Assembly: GCF_947494875.1 (NCBI RefSeq)
Contig: NZ_CANLWM010000008.1
Coordinates: 186,001-250,000, forward strand
Source: an uncultured Williamsia sp.
Lineage (GTDB): Bacteria > Actinomycetota > Actinomycetes > Mycobacteriales > Mycobacteriaceae
Length of the DNA stretch: 64,000 bases
Reading direction: 5' to 3'
Shown: piece after piece, positions 1-7,333 of the stretch
How positions within the stretch are numbered: position 1 is the stretch's first letter
How the letters are laid out: every line of letters begins with the position of its first letter
Translations under genes and position numbers: made by a program
The notes under the pieces: model-generated
Told to the model about the DNA's origin: nothing
Databases searched by the model: none
Seen by the model: the letters and a program-made list of their open reading frames with translations, nothing else

Positions 1-972
1 ACAGCGACGCAGGCCCCGGCGATCGACGCCCGCGACCTCGTCAAGACGTTCGGATCCACCCGCGCGGTCGACGGCGTCGACCTCCTCGTCCCCACAGGTT
101 CCGTCTACGGCGTCCTCGGACCCAACGGTGCCGGCAAGACCACCACGGTCCGCATGCTCGCGACGCTGCTGCGCCCCGACGGCGGTTCGGCGCGCATCTT
201 CGGCCACGACGTGGTCGCCGAGCCCGTCGCCGTCCGCTCGCTGATCGGCGTCACCGGTCAGTACGCGTCGGTCGACGAGACGCTGACGGCCCGCGAGAAC
301 CTCATCGTGTTCGCCCGCCTCCTCGGCCTCGGCCGCACCCAGGCGCGCATGAAGGCGACGGAGCTGCTCGAGGAGTTCGGCCTCGAGGAGGCCGCCACCC
401 GACCCCTCTCCGAGTTCTCCGGCGGCATGCGGCGACGCCTCGACCTGGCGGCCAGCCTCATCTCGACCCCACCGCTGCTGTTCCTCGACGAGCCGACCAC
501 CGGTCTGGACCCTCGCACCCGCGCGCAGATGTGGGACACCATCCGCCGTCTCGTCGCGCAGGGATCAACCGTGCTGCTGACGACGCAGTACCTCGACGAG
601 GCCGATCAACTCGCCGACCGCATCGCCGTCATCGACCGGGGCCGCAAGATCGCCGACGGCACCGCCGACGAGCTGAAGGACTCCGTCGGCGCCAACTCGC
701 TGATCGTGCGCCCCACCGACCGCGACGACGCGCCCGCGGTGACGGCCCTCGTCGAACGTGTCCTCGGCGAACCGGCGTTGCTCTCGCCCGAGGCCGGCCG
801 CGTGACTGCGCCACTGCCCCAGCCCGACCGCGTCGGCGCCGTGATGACGGCACTCGTCGAGGCGCAGATCGCCGTCAGCGAACTCGCCGTCGCCAAACCC
901 AGCCTCGACGAGGTCTTCATGACCATCACCGGCAACCCCGCACCCGACACCACCGAGGAGACCGCAGCATGA
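1..972 (+). CDS. DrrA-like drug-export ABC transporter ATPase (5' partial)
   Basis: ATP-binding subunit of an ABC-2 exporter of the daunorubicin-resistance DrrA type; it would power efflux of a hydrophobic compound through the permease encoded next. The reading frame is open from base 1, so the true start lies outside the window; 323 residues are visible. Walker A (GPNGAGKTT) is encoded at about 118-144, the ABC signature (SGGMRRRLDLA) near 418-450 and Walker B with D-loop (LLFLDEPTTGLDP) near 475-513. A long C-terminal extension after the H-loop is typical of the DrrA/CcmA family. Its TGA overlaps the ATG of the permease by four bases, so the two are translationally coupled. The substrate cannot be deduced from sequence. 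Confidence 0.93.
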   Translation, partial: TATQAPAIDARDLVKTFGSTRAVDGVDLLVPTGSVYGVLGPNGAGKTTTVRMLATLLRPDGGSARIFGHDVVAEPVAVRSLIGVTGQYASVDETLTARENLIVFARLLGLGRTQARMKATELLEEFGLEEAATRPLSEFSGGMRRRLDLAASLISTPPLLFLDEPTTGLDPRTRAQMWDTIRRLVAQGSTVLLTTQYLDEADQLADRIAVIDRGRKIADGTADELKDSVGANSLIVRPTDRDDAPAVTALVERVLGEPALLSPEAGRVTAPLPQPDRVGAVMTALVEAQIAVSELAVAKPSLDEVFMTITGNPAPDTTEETAA

Positions 973-1805
973 GCACCGCCACCCTGTCCCCCGCCACGCC
1001 CGACCAGACCTCCCTCGCCGCGCGGGTGTCCGACCCACCGCGCACCGTCGGCCTCGCGGCCACCGTCGCGCAGTCGTTCACCATGGGCTACCGCGGGATG
1101 CTCAAGATCCGCCACAACCCCGAGCAGCTGTTCGACGTCGTGTTGCAGCCCGTCATCTTCACGCTGATGTTCACCTACATCTTCGGCGGCGCGCTCGCCG
1201 GCAGCGTCTCGGCGTACCTGCCGGTCATCATCCCCGGCATCCTCGTGCAGACGGTGATCACGACGTCGGTCGTCACCGGCACCCAGCTCCGGGAGGACAT
1301 GAACAAGGGTGTCTTCGACCGCTTCCGGGCGCTCCCGATCGCGCGGGTGAGCCCGCTGGCCGGTGCGCTGCTCGCCGACGTCCTGCGCTACCTCATCGCC
1401 ACGATCATCACGTTCGTCGTCGGCGTCGCGATCGGGTGGCGCCCCGAGGTCCTCGGTCTGCTCGGTGCCACGCTCCTCGTGCTGGTGTGCAGCTTCGCGG
1501 TGTCGTGGATCTGGGCGCTGATGGGCATGCTGGTGAAGAGCGCCTCTGCGGTGCAGGGCTTCTCGCTGATGCTGCTGTTCCCGCTGACGTTCCTCTCGAA
1601 CGCGTTCGTGAACGTCGAGACCATGCCGGGCTGGCTGCAGGCCTTCGTCAAGGTCAACCCCGTGTCGCATCTGGTGTCCGCGGTGCGGGAGCTGACCAAC
1701 ACCGGCCACGTCGGGATCCACGTCCTGTGGTCGCTGGTCGGGGCCGCGGTGATCACCGCGATCTTCGCCCCGCTGACCGTGCGGGCCTACATGCGCAACG
1801 CCTGA
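969..1805 (+). CDS. ABC-2 type permease, DrrB-like
   Basis: Membrane subunit (278 aa) of the DrrAB-type exporter. After a hydrophilic N-terminus of about 60 residues come six predicted membrane segments, including those around VVLQPVIFTLMFTYIFG, YLPVIIPGILVQTVI, LIATIITFVVGVAIG and SFAVSWIWALMG. The NPVSHLVSAVRELTN stretch near the C-terminus is typical of the ABC-2 membrane family. ATG at 969 was chosen because it overlaps the ATPase stop (ATGA) and gives the normal family length; the frame remains open upstream but is antisense-like Arg-rich sequence there. It ends directly against the stop codon of the convergent regulator gene, with no base between them. Confidence 0.92.
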   Translation: MSTATLSPATPDQTSLAARVSDPPRTVGLAATVAQSFTMGYRGMLKIRHNPEQLFDVVLQPVIFTLMFTYIFGGALAGSVSAYLPVIIPGILVQTVITTSVVTGTQLREDMNKGVFDRFRALPIARVSPLAGALLADVLRYLIATIITFVVGVAIGWRPEVLGLLGATLLVLVCSFAVSWIWALMGMLVKSASAVQGFSLMLLFPLTFLSNAFVNVETMPGWLQAFVKVNPVSHLVSAVRELTNTGHVGIHVLWSLVGAAVITAIFAPLTVRAYMRNA

Positions 1806-4800
1806 TCACCTCTCCTGCAACAGCGCGAGGATGTCCCGCCCGGTGTCCCGGCGGGGCATCCTCGTCGCGTCGGCCAGGGTCGCGTCCCACGTCGACGCGT
1901 CCACTCCGGCGGCCGTCGCGGGATCGTCGACGATACGCAGCAGCACAGGGTGATCCCGTCGCCCACCGATGCGGATGCCGTGGGCCAGCAGGCGTCGTCC
2001 GACGGGGTCCCCGGCCTGCCGTGCGCATCGTGCCGCGCCGACCGCGATCGCGGCGGCGCCGTACTGCGGCAGGTCCGCGACGCCACCGGGATGGTGGCCG
2101 CCGACCATCCCCGCCAACGCCCCCGCGAAGACCAGCGCCTCCGCGGGGCGTCCACACGTCGCAGCCAACGCGATCGCCGCGCTGAGCGTCAGCAGGTACG
2201 ACGGGTCCGAGCTCAGCAGGTGCTCGCCCACGACGAACCGCGCGACGGCCAGGCCGAGCTCGGCCGCCGTCTCCGGCTCCCCCCGCTGCCAGGCGAGTTC
2301 GGCCGCGACGACGAGCATCAGTCCGACCGTCTCCGGGGATCCCGTGGGGATCGGGTCGCCGGGCTTCCACCCTCCGGACACGGTGTCGAACTCGGCGGCG
2401 GCCTCGTCGATCCGGCCCAGTCCGGCGAGCGTCGCGACGAGGTAGCAGCGGACCTGCCGGGACTCGTCGAGGGCACCGAGATCCTCGAGTCCGGCGACGG
2501 ACGCGCGATAGACCGTGGCCGCCTCGGCGTATCGGCCCGACTGACCGTGGATCCCGGCGATCTCGGTCGACCCCATCGCGAGTATCCAGCTGTTGCCCCG
2601 GGACGCGGCGAGGGCCTGCGCGGCGAGCGAGTCCTGCAGGGCCCGATCCAGATCGGCGAGGTTCTCCGCGACGTTCGATCGCAGCGACAACGCGATCGTT
2701 CGTACCTCGGGGTCGTCGGCGCGCACACCCCGCGTGATGAGTCGCAGGCCCGCATAGCGCCGACGGCTGAGCATCAGGGCGGCCGCGAAATCGGCTGGGC
2801 GCGTAAGGGTCTCGGACGGTCGGTGGGCGGCGCGCAGCGCGGTCATCCCGCGGGCCACGGCCCGCAGGTCCGGGCGGATCATCAGCAGGTGACCGGTCGC
2901 CATGAGCAGTGCGGCGAGCCACTTCTCACGGGTCGCTTCGTCGTCGAGCCCGGGCGGCGGGGGGTTCGCGACCACGCGCGGGGCGAAAGCCCGCACCTCC
3001 GCGTGGAGTCCGCGGGCCACCCAGCTCGCCGCGAGAACCGGGAAGATCGCGAGCAGGCCGTCGACGGCACCGTCGGGTCGGGCGTCCGGGTCGTCGTCGA
3101 CGCAGCGTCGCAGGATCCACACGAGGTTGCCGCTCTCCGCGGTGACCCCCGCCGCGGCACAGCGGTTGTCACCGGAGTCGAACAGCTCGCGGGTGTCCCC
3201 GGCGAACCGCTCTGCCCACCGCACCATCGCCGCATCGACGCGGAGTGCGTCGCCGGTCTCGGACAGCCGCTCGTCACCGAACTCGCGGACCATCTCCAGC
3301 ATCCGGTAGCGCGTCTGCCCGTCGGCCTCGTCCACCCCGACCAGTGACTGCGCGACCAGCGCTTCGAGTGCGTCGTCGACCAGCACGGAGTCGGCGCCGG
3401 TGACGTCGCCCATCACAGCGTGCGCGGCGTCGGCGGTGAAGCCCGACGGGAAGCGGCACATCGTCCGCATCAGGGATCGGGCGTCGTCGTCGAGCAGATC
3501 CCAGCTCCACCCGATGACCGCCTCCAACGTCCGGTGACGCTGTGGCGCCGTGCGATCGCCGGTCCGGAACACCGCGAGCCGACCGGTGGTGAGACGTCGC
3601 GTGAGCAGGTCGGCGATGTCGGCGACGGACATGCTGCGTGCCCGCGCCGCCGCCAGTTCGATGGCCAGCGGCAGACCGTCGAGGCGCGCACACAGGTCGG
3701 CGATGCGCGCACGGTCGATGGTGACGTCGGGACGGACGGCGGTGGCACGCGCGACGAACAGGTCGACGGCGGGTGACGACGTCGCGGTGGTCTCCTCGAT
3801 CGCCAACGGCCGCAGGCGATGTGTCACCTCACCGGCGATCATGAGCGGCGAGCGGGACGTCGCGAGGACCGTCACGTCGGCGGCCGCGGCGATGAGGTCG
3901 GCGACGGCACGCGCCGCGCCGTCGACGATCTGTTCGCAGTTGTCGAGGACGAGCAGCACCGACCGACCGCCGAGGGCGTCGGCCACACGCGTCGCGAGAT
4001 CGCCGACGGGCAGGCGCCCACGGTTGGTGGCGACGACGTCGTTCTCACCCACCCCGACGCCGCCCGCGATGGCGGCGACGACGTCCTCGTCCGACCGCAC
4101 CGAGGCGAGTTCGACGACGAAGACGTCCCGGCCGGCCGAGTGCACGGTTCGCGCGACCGCCTGCGCCACACGGGTTTTCCCGGCGCCGCCCGGCCCCGTC
4201 ACCGTGACCACGCGACTGGATCCGAGAGCGGTGACGATGTCGTCCATCTCGTCGTCGCGGCCGAGGAGCGGGTTGGGCTCGGCGCGCAGGCCGACGGCAC
4301 GGGCCTGTCGGAGGGGCGGCGGTGCCGGCGCCGCCGTGGGGACGGGCCCGCTCGACCGGAGCAGGATGCGGTGGAGCTCGTCGAGTTCGGCACCCGGGTC
4401 GGCGCCGAGTTCCGCCGACAGTGCGCGGCGGATCCGCGCGAAGACGGCCAGAGCGTCGCCCGTGCGCCCCGCAGCCGCGAGCGCCTGCATGTGCAGCAGG
4501 TGCGCGGGCTCGTCGAGGGGGTCGGCCGCGCACAGCGCCGCGGCGAGTCGACGCGCCGTGTCGGCGTCACTGTCGTCGAGGGCGACCTGCGCGCGCCGGA
4601 AGTCGATGCGACGACGCAGGTCGTCGGCGCGGGAGCGAACAGCGTCGGCGAGGGGTCCGGCGAGGTCGTCGCCGGGCGTGCCCCGCCACATGCCGATCGC
4701 CTCGTCGAGCGCGGCCGGGGTCCCGGCGTCGAGCAGGTCGTCGGCGCGGGCGAGATCGGTCGTGACGGCGTCGGCGAGCAGTCGGTACCCGGAGGGTTCG

Positions 4801-5048
4801 GCGAGCAGGGCGCCGTCGGGAAGTGCCTGTCGCAGGCGGGAGACCTGGGTGTGCAGCGCGGCCTGCGGTGACTGCGGCGGGGCGTCGTCCCAGACGGTCT
4901 CGATGAGCGCTCGGGACGACCGCAGGGCACCGGGCTCGACGGCGAGGGCTGCGAGCAACCGACGTGCCCGGGCACCCGGGACGGTCTGCATCCCGTCTCC
5001 GGTGTCGACCGCGACCGGACCGAGGAGTCCGATGGTCACGATCGTCAT
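1806..5048 (-). CDS. SARP/AfsR-type transcriptional regulator with BTAD and NB-ARC ATPase
   Basis: Large regulator of 1080 aa. The N-terminal OmpR-like winged helix (about residues 5-95) is followed by a bacterial transcriptional activator domain (about 97-232), a Pro-rich hinge, and an NB-ARC/STAND ATPase with Walker A GPGGAGKT at 285-292 and Walker B VLLVLDNCEQ near 365. The C-terminal half is helical and TPR-like. This is the AfsR/SARP architecture, known for activating secondary-metabolism or stress genes in response to an unknown ligand. It is convergent with the DrrAB exporter and divergent from menA (98-bp gap). Start ATG at 5048 directly precedes the winged helix. No biosynthetic cluster is visible nearby, so the target is unknown. 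Confidence 0.9.
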   Translation of the reverse strand: MTIVTIGLLGPVAVDTGDGMQTVPGARARRLLAALAVEPGALRSSRALIETVWDDAPPQSPQAALHTQVSRLRQALPDGALLAEPSGYRLLADAVTTDLARADDLLDAGTPAALDEAIGMWRGTPGDDLAGPLADAVRSRADDLRRRIDFRRAQVALDDSDADTARRLAAALCAADPLDEPAHLLHMQALAAAGRTGDALAVFARIRRALSAELGADPGAELDELHRILLRSSGPVPTAAPAPPPLRQARAVGLRAEPNPLLGRDDEMDDIVTALGSSRVVTVTGPGGAGKTRVAQAVARTVHSAGRDVFVVELASVRSDEDVVAAIAGGVGVGENDVVATNRGRLPVGDLATRVADALGGRSVLLVLDNCEQIVDGAARAVADLIAAAADVTVLATSRSPLMIAGEVTHRLRPLAIEETTATSSPAVDLFVARATAVRPDVTIDRARIADLCARLDGLPLAIELAAARARSMSVADIADLLTRRLTTGRLAVFRTGDRTAPQRHRTLEAVIGWSWDLLDDDARSLMRTMCRFPSGFTADAAHAVMGDVTGADSVLVDDALEALVAQSLVGVDEADGQTRYRMLEMVREFGDERLSETGDALRVDAAMVRWAERFAGDTRELFDSGDNRCAAAGVTAESGNLVWILRRCVDDDPDARPDGAVDGLLAIFPVLAASWVARGLHAEVRAFAPRVVANPPPPGLDDEATREKWLAALLMATGHLLMIRPDLRAVARGMTALRAAHRPSETLTRPADFAAALMLSRRRYAGLRLITRGVRADDPEVRTIALSLRSNVAENLADLDRALQDSLAAQALAASRGNSWILAMGSTEIAGIHGQSGRYAEAATVYRASVAGLEDLGALDESRQVRCYLVATLAGLGRIDEAAAEFDTVSGGWKPGDPIPTGSPETVGLMLVVAAELAWQRGEPETAAELGLAVARFVVGEHLLSSDPSYLLTLSAAIALAATCGRPAEALVFAGALAGMVGGHHPGGVADLPQYGAAAIAVGAARCARQAGDPVGRRLLAHGIRIGGRRDHPVLLRIVDDPATAAGVDASTWDATLADATRMPRRDTGRDILALLQER

Positions 5049-5146
5049 GAGGTCCTCGTCGTCGGCGGGTCGGGATCAGCGGATCGGCGGTCGGTCATGG
5101 TCGATCCGTTCATCGAGGGTAAGCCGGGGGGTGGGACAATCGCGCC

Positions 5147-6022
5147 ATGGCAAGTCCGAAGGAGTGGGTCGAGGGGGCGCGGCCCCGCACGTTCCCCAAT
5201 GCGATCGCGCCGGTGGTCGCCGGGACGGGTGCCGCGGCGTGGCTCGACGGCGCGGTGTGGTGGAAGGCGCTGCTGGCGCTCGTCGTGTCCGTGTCGCTGA
5301 TCGTCGGCGTGAACTACGCCAACGACTACTCCGACGGCATCCGAGGCACCGACGACGACCGCGTCGGCCCGATGCGTCTCGTCGGATCCGGCGCGGCGGC
5401 GCCGTCGGCGGTGAAGCGGGCGGCGTTCGCGGCGTTCGGGATCGCGGCGGTCGCGGGCGTGGTGCTCGCATGGGAGTCGGCGTGGTGGCTGATCGTCGTC
5501 GGCGCGGTCTGCATCGCCGGCGCGTGGTTCTACACCGGCGGCTCGAAGCCGTACGGCTACGCGGGATTCGGCGAGGTCGCGGTGTTCGTGTTCTTCGGGC
5601 TCGTCGCGGTCCTCGGCACCGAGTTCGTCCAGGCCGAGCGCATCGACTGGGTGGGCGTCGTCGCCGCGGTCGCCGTCGGCTGCTACTCCAGTGCGGTGCT
5701 GGTGGCCAACAACCTGCGCGACATCCCCAGCGATTCGGTCACCGGGAAGACGACGCTCGCCGTGCGGCTCGGTGACACCCGCACGCGCACTGCCCATCTG
5801 GCCCTCCTCGCGGTCCCGACGGTCGCGACACTGGTCCTCGTCGCCGCGACGCCGTGGGCGCTGCTCGGACTCGTCGCGGTCCCGCTGGCGGTCCGTGCGA
5901 ACGCACCCGTGCGATCGGGGGCGCAGGGCATGGCGTTGATCCCCGCCCTCGCCCAGACCGGACTCGCGATGGTGGCGTGGTCGGTGGGGACGTTCGCCGG
6001 CCTCGTCGCCGCGAGCGTGTAG
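5147..6022 (+). CDS. menA: 1,4-dihydroxy-2-naphthoate polyprenyltransferase MenA
   Basis: Integral membrane UbiA-family prenyltransferase (291 aa) that attaches the polyprenyl chain to 1,4-dihydroxy-2-naphthoate to give demethylmenaquinone, the committed membrane step of menaquinone synthesis. The first Asp-rich prenyl-diphosphate/Mg site is visible as NYANDYSDG (about residues 49-57), followed by [10 protein letters not shown]. The second motif region is [18 protein letters not shown] near 190-207. Eight to nine hydrophobic segments follow the family plan. ATG at 5147 lies just before the conserved [16 protein letters not shown]. It is monocistronic here and ends in a strong hairpin terminator. 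The neighbourhood with cytochrome c maturation genes matches mycobacterial menA (Rv0534c). Confidence 0.95.
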   Translation: MASPKEWVEGARPRTFPNAIAPVVAGTGAAAWLDGAVWWKALLALVVSVSLIVGVNYANDYSDGIRGTDDDRVGPMRLVGSGAAAPSAVKRAAFAAFGIAAVAGVVLAWESAWWLIVVGAVCIAGAWFYTGGSKPYGYAGFGEVAVFVFFGLVAVLGTEFVQAERIDWVGVVAAVAVGCYSSAVLVANNLRDIPSDSVTGKTTLAVRLGDTRTRTAHLALLAVPTVATLVLVAATPWALLGLVAVPLAVRANAPVRSGAQGMALIPALAQTGLAMVAWSVGTFAGLVAASV

Positions 6023-6023
6023 C

Positions 6024-6052
6024 CCCTGCACCCGCCGAGGGCGGGTGCAGGG
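6024..6052. terminator. Bidirectional hairpin terminator between menA and the Clp N-domain gene
   Basis: Perfect 13-bp stem: ccctgcacccgcc (6024-6036) and ggcgggtgcaggg (6040-6052) around a 3-nt loop. It starts two bases after the menA stop and lies before the convergent gene ending at 6084. There is no long T tract, as usual for actinobacterial terminators. Confidence 0.85.
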
Positions 6053-6083
6053 ACCACACACTGCGTGATCGGACCGGGCCGGA

Positions 6084-6899
6084 TCAGACGGCGGCGGTGA
6101 GCGCCTCGCGGAGGCGGTCGACGGTGGTGACGGACTCGATCAGTCGACGTGACTGCTCGTCGCCGACGGCCAGGATGCCGAGCAGGACGTGCTCGGCGCG
6201 CAGCCGGCCACCGCGCTCGTCGTCGGTCGCGGACTCGCGACAGATCCGCACGGCCTCACCGAGCGCGGCGCGGGCCGAGGCGGAGAACCGCGGTCGGCCC
6301 CAGGGGCCGCCGCGACCACGCGGGCCGCGTCGTCCCCGGCCCTGTTGCCACGGGCCGGCCTCCCACGCCTCGTCGTCGCCCCAGGCGCCGGGGCCGCGTC
6401 GTCCGCCCGGGCCGCAGTCGGGGCCGTCCCACGGTCCGCCACGTCCGCGACGGTGATCGCGGTCGTGGCCGTGGTGGTCGCGGCCGTGGTGATCATGACG
6501 GCGATGCGGCCCGCCCCGACCGCGACGCTCCGGTCCGCGCTGGGACCAGCCGTCGGTGATGTCGGTGCCGAAGGCGCGCTTGATGGCGTCGGCGACCTTG
6601 TCGAGGTCGATGCCGACGGACTTCAGCGCCTCGCGGTCCTCGTCGACCTGTTCGGCGTCGGACTCGGCAGAGGCCGTCGCGGCGCCGTCGTCGTCGCCGT
6701 GGATCTCGCGGACGGTGTCACGGGCGGCGGCCAGGGTGAATTCCTGCTCGGTGAGCAGCGCGTACACGTCGCTGCGGGCGTTGCAGAGCATGCCCAGGAT
6801 CAGGTGATCGGTGCCGAGTTGGGCGTGCCCGAGGTCGGCGGCCTCTTCCATGGCGAAGGACAGGATGTGCCTGTTCTCGCGGTTCATGTGGTCGAACAT
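6084..6899 (-). CDS. Stand-alone Clp N-terminal-domain protein with His/Gly/Arg-rich linker
   Basis: A 271-aa protein with two Clp_N-type repeats, the substrate/adaptor-binding domain of ClpA/ClpC, but no AAA+ ATPase module. The first lies at about residues 5-68 (ILSFAMEEAADLGHAQLGTDHLILGML) and the second at about 207-268 (AEHVLLGILAV). Between them is a 90-residue low-complexity linker (about 118-206) rich in Gly, Arg, His and Trp, including a His cluster at 132-149. It lies one base downstream of a small HTH gene and is presumably co-transcribed with it. Such HTH/ClpN pairs are known in actinobacteria, but their function is not established. Possible roles are adaptor or decoy for ClpC, or metal binding through the His cluster; both are inference. 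Confidence 0.85.
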   Translation of the reverse strand: MFDHMNRENRHILSFAMEEAADLGHAQLGTDHLILGMLCNARSDVYALLTEQEFTLAAARDTVREIHGDDDGAATASAESDAEQVDEDREALKSVGIDLDKVADAIKRAFGTDITDGWSQRGPERRGRGGPHRRHDHHGRDHHGHDRDHRRGRGGPWDGPDCGPGGRRGPGAWGDDEAWEAGPWQQGRGRRGPRGRGGPWGRPRFSASARAALGEAVRICRESATDDERGGRLRAEHVLLGILAVGDEQSRRLIESVTTVDRLREALTAAV

Positions 6900-6900
6900 G

Positions 6901-7122
6901 TCAGTGTCCCTTCGGGGTCGAGTGCTTCTGATGCACGGCCTGGCGGCTGATCCCGAGGACCTCGGCGATCGCCTGCCAACTCCATCCCTGCTCCCGCGCG
7001 TTGCCGACCTGGACCTCCTCGAGGCGGTCGGCGAGCGTCCGGAGAGCCCGGACCGCGGCGAGCCCCTGAGCGGGGTCCGTACTGGCGGCTGCGGTGGTGA
7101 TGTCGTCGTTGTCGCCGTGCAT
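6901..7122 (-). CDS. Small helix-turn-helix regulator paired with the Clp N-domain protein
   Basis: 73 aa. The C-terminal half (GWSWQAIAEVLGISRQAVHQKH, about 46-67) is a clear helix-turn-helix resembling Myb/sigma-70 region 4-like folds of small actinobacterial regulators. The N-terminus contains a helix (AAVRALRTLADRLEEVQVGNARE). It is the first gene of a two-gene unit; its stop is one base from the ATG of the Clp N-domain gene. No Shine-Dalgarno sequence precedes the ATG, and a promoter-like element lies so close that the transcript may be leaderless (see 7131-7159). Autoregulation through the TTGACA/TGTCAA palindrome is likely but is inference. Confidence 0.85.
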   Translation of the reverse strand: MHGDNDDITTAAASTDPAQGLAAVRALRTLADRLEEVQVGNAREQGWSWQAIAEVLGISRQAVHQKHSTPKGH

Positions 7123-7130
7123 GGCTGTCA

Positions 7131-7159
7131 GGTTATGTTGACAGTCCAGCCGTTGTCAA
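7131..7159 (-). promoter_or_regulatory. Probable leaderless promoter with overlapping palindromic operator for HTH/ClpN
   Basis: On the minus strand a perfect -35 hexamer TTGACA (7159-7154) is followed, after about 16-17 bp, by a -10-like CATAAC/ATAACC (7137-7131). This places the start of transcription at or next to the ATG at 7122. The -35 box is one arm of a palindrome: TTGACA at 7138-7143 and TGTCAA at 7154-7159, ten bases apart. Further TGACA-like half sites lie at 7125-7130 and 7165-7170. Confidence 0.6.
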
Positions 7160-7178
7160 TGTTTCTTGACGACCACCT

Positions 7179-7292
7179 CGTCGAGTGGGCGCGCGGAGAC
7201 GTCGAGTGGGCGCGCGGCGAGATCGACTGGGCACCTCCGCCCACTCGACGCCTCCCGCCGCCCACTCGACGCCTCCAGCCGCCCACTCGACG
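7179..7292. repeat. 21-bp-period inverted repeat array
   Basis: Two direct copies of cgtcgagtgggcg start at 7179 and 7200, with a degenerate third copy at 7221. Three copies of the exact reverse complement cgcccactcgacg start at 7238, 7259 and 7280. All steps are 21 bp. Copies at 7200/7238 and 7179/7259 can pair in register to form one long interrupted hairpin. The array lies between the end of the FtsX-permease operon and the promoter of the HTH/ClpN unit, so it could act as a terminator. It is not a CRISPR: the spacers are 8 bp and conserved. Confidence 0.85.
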
Positions 7293-7333
7293 GGTGGGGG
7301 TGAGGGGTGAGGGGTGGCGGGTGTGCCGTGGAT

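Noticed and set aside
3550-5775. 741-codon open frame on the plus strand across the SARP gene and menA
   Set aside because: It is antisense to the SARP coding frame, Arg/Ser-rich without domains, and overlaps menA; typical high-GC shadow.
7179-7292. CRISPR-like regular spacing
   Set aside because: The units are only 21 bp apart with conserved 8-bp spacers and inverted orientation; there are no cas genes.
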